From NCBI GenBank assembly GCA_029204225.1, contig MU831877.1, positions 1 through 64,000 on the forward strand: a stretch of DNA of 64,000 bases, given 5' to 3'. The translations under genes and the position numbers were made by a program. A model generated the notes under the pieces. The model had not been told where the DNA came from, ran no database searches, and saw nothing but the letters and a program-made list of their open reading frames with translations. This DNA comes from Diphasiastrum complanatum (lineage: Eukaryota > Streptophyta > Lycopodiopsida > Lycopodiales > Lycopodiaceae). Shown here one piece after another: positions 59,573 to 64,000 of the stretch (its first letter is position 1; the number at the start of each line of letters is the position of its first letter).

Positions 59573-60350
59573 AAACAAGTGAGCACTTTTTTGGAAGCTA
59601 CTTGAGTAAGGATTTAGGTGCAAGTGATTTCAATAGTTGATTCTATATTGAGTTATTGACATTTGTTTGGAGGTAGGTAGAGCACCTAACTTGGTGACTT
59701 TTGTCAAAGAGCACCAAATCATTTCCATTGTAGAGAAAAACTTTAAGATAGCATTGTCAATCTAGGTTTTGAGAGTTTTAGATACGATTTTGAGATCATC
59801 GTCATATTGTTTCACTCCTACTCATAGGTCTTGAGTGTTTAATGGCCTGAAAATGTGTCATAGAGGTGTGTGAAGCACATGTGCAGAGTGTGATCCAAAA
59901 ATACCAATGGTTCCTTCCTTTGGAGAGGGCAAGGTCTAGCAACTTAGGGTGATTGCATTGTTGGAGAGTTCTAGAAGTGATTTTTTGAGATCTAAGTCAC
60001 ATTGTTCCACTCCTACTCAAAGAGTTGAGTATTGTTTGTCTTGAAAAAGGGTCATAGAGGTGTGTGAGTCACATTGTAGTGTTCGACCCAAAAATCCTAA
60101 GAGTTCCTTCCATTTTAGAAGGAAAGGTCTAGTAACTCATTTCTTGACTTTGGTGGAAAATTTGTCTTCTTCATGGTGATCAAATCTTGCTAAGTGGCAT
60201 TAGCTCTTTGTAAGCACATATCTTCTTGAGAAAGAAGCATCGCATTTTTGAAAATTTGAATTGGCCTTATTATAGCTAGAGACTATCCATTGAATGATCA
60301 AGTTAGTGGACTCATGAGTTTACAACATTCAAGTAACTTGAATTCGATGC
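59573..60350. other. No gene recognised
   Basis: Repetitive-looking AT-rich text with loosely repeated phrases (for example GTCATAGAGGTGTGTGA near 59855 and 60050), suggesting an old duplicated block of about 190 bases. No coding signal. Confidence 0.45.
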
Positions 60351-60943
60351 TTACATGAGAGACAACTCAGTTTTGGTGTCTATTACATAAAATAGCTCAT
60401 TGAGTGACCATAATTGACCTGAGTATCACATCGGATAGCTCAAACTAGATGTCTAACAATGTGAATAGCCCCATTTTGGCACTTGTCACACAAATTTGGT
60501 GCATGTCACTCAAAATAGCTAAAATTCAATGCCCCACGTGTGATTTTGGTGCTTATCAGTACTCTACATGGCTAATCAATGACTTTAGTTCAAATCACAA
60601 ACAATGGCTCAATTTTGTTTTCCAAAGTCTCCTCCTCCTATCGTGCTTACATGAGAGACAACTCAATTTTGGTGTCTATCACTTAAAATAGCTCATTGAG
60701 TGATCATAATTGACCTGAGTATCACATCAGATAGCTCAAACTAGATGTCTAACAATGTGAATAGCCCCATTTTGGCACTTGTCACACAAATTTGGTGCCT
60801 GTCACTCAAAATAGCTAAAATTCAATGCCCCACATGTGATTTTGGTGCTTATCAATACTCTACATGGCTAATCAATGACTTTAGTTCAAATCACAAACAA
60901 TGGCTCAATTTTGTTTTCCAAAGTCTCCTCCTCCTATCATGGA
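60351..60943. repeat. Tandem duplication of a ~295-bp unit
   Basis: CTTACATGAGAGACAACTCA starts unit 1 at 60351 and unit 2 at 60646. The units are nearly identical, with about ten differences noticed by eye. Identical-looking open frames in both units (MSNNVNSPILALVTQIW) are a by-product of the duplication and not evidence for a gene. Confidence 0.95.
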
Positions 60944-63502
60944 TATACTCCAAAAGTGCCCCTTGTTGATGGGATTGACCTCGATGACTCGAGATTGATC
61001 AAATATGATGGCTCTAATTCAAGATTGACCAAATATTGGCTCTAATGACTCAAGCTTGAATTTGATCCTACATGCATCGAATGATCAAAATTTACTAATG
61101 TCTAGTGTAGTACATTCAGATTGATTGAATTTGACTCTCTATCATTGGCATTGAATCATCACACAACATAGGTCGAATTTGATGTCCATCACCCAAGATA
61201 GCTCAATTTTTGCCCTTATAAATTAAAATTTTCCCACAGCGTCCCTTAACAATAGGTGAGTGAGAGAATAGTTTCCATTGAACAGGTGCTCAATGATATC
61301 GCAATGACTCAATAATTCGACATGGCTCGTTGAAAGCCTAGAAAATGGGCTCGGTTCAAGCTGGCGTGTGAGACTTGGACCCAAAAAATGCCAATGAGGC
61401 TCAAGATTAGACAAAAAAAAAAAAATGCTCAAAATTGGACTCCAAAAATTCCAACTGCACGACTGTCCAGCGACGCATTAACTACCACCAAAATGTTTTT
61501 CGCGCTACATTCGTTCTTGTCCCTCCTCCTCCGTTTTCCTCTGCTGCATCGCGCTAACTTTGCACTCTGATCCCTCCTGCTTCGTCCTCCTCTGCTGCAT
61601 CATGGCATGATTCCGATTCCTGTTGCTTCGTCCATGTTAATTGCTTGCCCTCGCGCTTCGTCCACGGGCGTCTGTGTGCATCCTGCAGGGAAATGAGACG
61701 TTAACGTTCTTCAACGACCACGAGCCGTTCTTGAGCATTTGTTGGAGAAATTGTCAGAGTGCGTTGGAGCTTAACGTTGTTTCTGTTTCTGCCACTGTAC
61801 TTGTAAGCTCCTGTTATATTTCTGTCAGTTACAAAGAATTTTAGACTAAAAAATCTTCAGATAGGCCAAGAATGAATTGAGCTGTCTTTTTTTTTTTTCA
61901 TTTGTTGTATGTCTATTCTTGCTTGAACAGCTGCCAGCTATTGTCTATGGAGATGTGCAATATCCATCAGATTACTTGAGGCATTGTGCCGCCAGGCAAC
62001 TGAAATGCTGTCCAGGAAGATGAAAGGACACTTTTATGTATTGTTGCTAGTCTTTTTCTCATCATCTAATACAATCATTTGGTTTGATGCAATGATGTTA
62101 ACCAATGACTTCATCAGCTTGTCTTCTTTCAGGATTTATTATTCAGATCTGAAAAGCCTATGGTTTTACTGGTGTACATTAGAGAAGAGGCTTACATTTG
62201 ATGTAGTGTTATAAAGTGAAAAGCACATCACTACAATTCATAACCATTCCAATGTGTTGAGCAGAAGTAGGAATCAAGTATAAATACTATAAAAGAATGG
62301 GCTTTTAAAGTTAAGCAACATAGCTCCACTCAGTTTGTATATTTTCACCCAATTATTTTTGTCGAGGATACATGTTTTTTGTTAATTCAAGAGAACCACA
62401 ACTTATATATTGTAAACTGTTATGGTTTTAGATTTGGTGTTTCATCTTTTGGTATGTTAAAGATGACTAATCATAGAATCCACATGGGAGCTAAGGAGCC
62501 TGTTTTGTTTCTCGTATTTGTATTTTGACTATGCCTTGGTAAGTCTTGCTTATGTATCATGGCCCCTCTTTTTATTTTATTTTATTTGACTTTATTTTTC
62601 AGAATTTTCGTTACTAACTGTCATTTTCTTCTTAGTTAGCACTAGATCTACCCAAGAATCAATTCTGCGACCTCATAGGTGATCGTCTACTAGCCATCCT
62701 TAGTCATACGAAGCGTAAAGGTACGATCAAAAATATAAACTTGATTAATTGGGTGATATGGCCCAAGTAATCAAGCAAACAACTGCAGTTGTCAAGATAC
62801 TCGTTTCGACCACCTTCTCCCAATGAGCTAGAAGAACCTACAATAGATTACCCAAAGTAGTAATAAGATGAAATTGAAATCATAACAGCTGGAAAAATGA
62901 AAAAAAAAAACCTGTCACTTTGATAGGATCTTCGAACCATCATCTTCCCAAAGTAGCATTCTTTGAAGCTTTACATTGTAGTTGAAACCTTGATATATAT
63001 GGAAGAACAGTTACGCATGTGTACATTCCATGACCATTTGCTCCTAAAGTCATGAACTTGGAATATGGTGACAAGACCATCACTCCCAAACTCTGAATTC
63101 TAAACCTTGACTCCACCAGGGACTTGGAACCTTGTTTATTACTTCGTCGGAACTTGATTGGAATGCGATTCTATGGTAGAGCTTCTTTGAAAACTTCAAA
63201 ATTGCAAGGCGGCGATTCGGATTTTGTGAACGACAGATCAACAAAGTCTTCTTTCAACGGAGCAATCACTTGAGACAATCTCATAAGAGAATGACTCGAG
63301 AGATTTAAAATGAACAATAAATGGATCCTTAGATAACAGCAGGATAATTTTAAATATTTTTAAAAATAAATTGGGGTCGAGTGACCATGCATTTATAGTA
63401 GTTTCACCAATGTATGTTGATTTCTTTACAACATGTACACTAGGGTAGAATTGCATCTACTCAAGGTAGCACAATGATGAAGTTCATGCTTTATTTATGC
63501 AG
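60944..63502. other. No complete gene; a few exon-like pieces
   Basis: GC-richer stretch at 61490-61850. Two plus-strand pieces look exon-like. About 61931-62022 follows GAACAG and reads LPAIVYGDVQYPSDYLRHCA. About 62636-62730 follows TTAG and reads LALDLPKNQFCDLIGDRLLA before an AAG-GTACG donor. They could belong to one plus-strand gene, but I cannot connect or identify them. Confidence 0.3.
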
Positions 63503-64000
63503 ATGTCAAGCACATCCAATTTAGTTCGTAAGCGATGCACATGCAATTACAAGTGCAAGCACACTTCACTCGGTATGCAAATGGTTAGTACAAGAGCATA
63601 TTACGAGCATCATCGCCAAGACATGCTAGGGAATGTGCATCCTACAGTCATGAGACAATTGGATGATACAAGCTGTTCTATTGATAGAACTGCCTCTGTA
63701 GAAAGTAGACAAGAAGCTTCTAATTTGCATGGTGAACGTAGACGGACATGGTGTAATTGCATGTTGTATGGTGGTGGTGGGCGAATGGTAGCTCCTGCTA
63801 CTCTCATGAGGCACCAACTCCTCCAACAAAAATATGGTAATATTGTTTCCAATTTAGGATTTCCTGACGAAGACGAGCATGAAAATATTCCTTTTGTTGA
63901 TGACGATGCTTGTAATGCCTCTCATGAGGAGGTGGAGTTTGAAGAGTTGGATCCACCTCTACATGAAGAAGAAACTCAAGAATCAAACCTCACTAATCAA
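63503..64000 (+). CDS. Partial N-terminal reading frame, CACTA-type transposase-like
   Basis: Open from ATG at 63503 to the window end (166 codons, no stop). It follows TTTATGCAG, so the exon may begin at the ATG. Two similar Cys/His clusters are visible. Residues about 12-38 have CTCNYKC...GMQMVSTRAYYEHH, and residues about 79-103 have WCNCMLYGGGGRMVAPATLM followed by RHQ. The pattern C-x-C, Gly-rich turn, V-x-x-x-T...H recalls the N-terminal zinc-binding segment of CACTA/EnSpm-type and related transposases. An acidic segment follows (GFPDEDEHENIPFVDDD, then EEVEFEELDPP), also usual there. The catalytic domain would lie beyond the window, so this remains a suggestion. Confidence 0.45.
   Translation, partial: MSSTSNLVRKRCTCNYKCKHTSLGMQMVSTRAYYEHHRQDMLGNVHPTVMRQLDDTSCSIDRTASVESRQEASNLHGERRRTWCNCMLYGGGGRMVAPATLMRHQLLQQKYGNIVSNLGFPDEDEHENIPFVDDDACNASHEEVEFEELDPPLHEEETQESNLTNQ

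Noticed and set aside
60449-60969. Two near-identical small proteins as a gene pair
   Set aside because: They arise from the 295-bp tandem duplication and show no domain or start context.

Overview
The window looks like repeat-dominated nuclear DNA of a land plant. It is AT-rich and almost gene-free, and it is packed with plant-type LTR retrotransposons: Ty1/copia elements with initiator-Met-type primer sites and one Ty3/gypsy element with a tRNA-Asp-type primer site. Very long TC/GA microsatellites recur, and the two plausible host genes have GT-AG introns. A Helitron with an endonuclease domain and a GIY-YIG nuclease would fit a fern, lycophyte or bryophyte at least as well as a flowering plant, but the sequence alone does not settle the lineage.

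Layout. 1-1970 is AT-rich spacer with a local repeat. 1974-5890 is a decayed, internally inverted Helentron-like rolling-circle element (HUH Rep, Pif1-type helicase, endonuclease/exonuclease/phosphatase domain). 6061-7113 is the end, LTR and leader of a retrotransposon family called 'family C' here. 9316-10745 (minus) is a two-exon membrane-protein gene. 12501-12616 is a tRNA-derived retroposon with a perfect 15-bp target duplication. 12907-13265 (minus) carries a GIY-YIG nuclease domain. 14145-16573 is a second family C copy, split and inverted around an LTR of the Copia-1 family. 16575-21261 is Copia-1 and 21262-27385 is Copia-2. 29392-30232 is a two-level tandem repeat. 31473-35312 (minus) is Copia-3, truncated in its RT.

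35616-47524 is a Gypsy element with both LTRs and a GATGT target duplication. It holds gag, protease, RT, integrase and a long extra reading frame between integrase and the 3' LTR. Its flanks may belong to a minus-strand gag-bearing element (47525-50690). 51301-53779 holds degraded coding pieces including a SET-like stretch. 54178-54659 is a truncated Gypsy LTR and 54965-55225 a copia fragment. 55876-57141 is a three-exon gene of unknown function. 58532-58653 is a foldback sequence. 58735-59572 is a lone Copia-2-family LTR with a 135-bp TC tract. 60351-60943 is a tandem duplication. An open reading frame from 63503 runs off the window and resembles the N-terminal part of a CACTA-type transposase.

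None of the mobile elements appears able to move by itself: all show stops, frameshifts, deletions or lost catalytic residues. The window is best read as a layered record of insertion, inversion and microsatellite growth, with one or two ordinary genes between.
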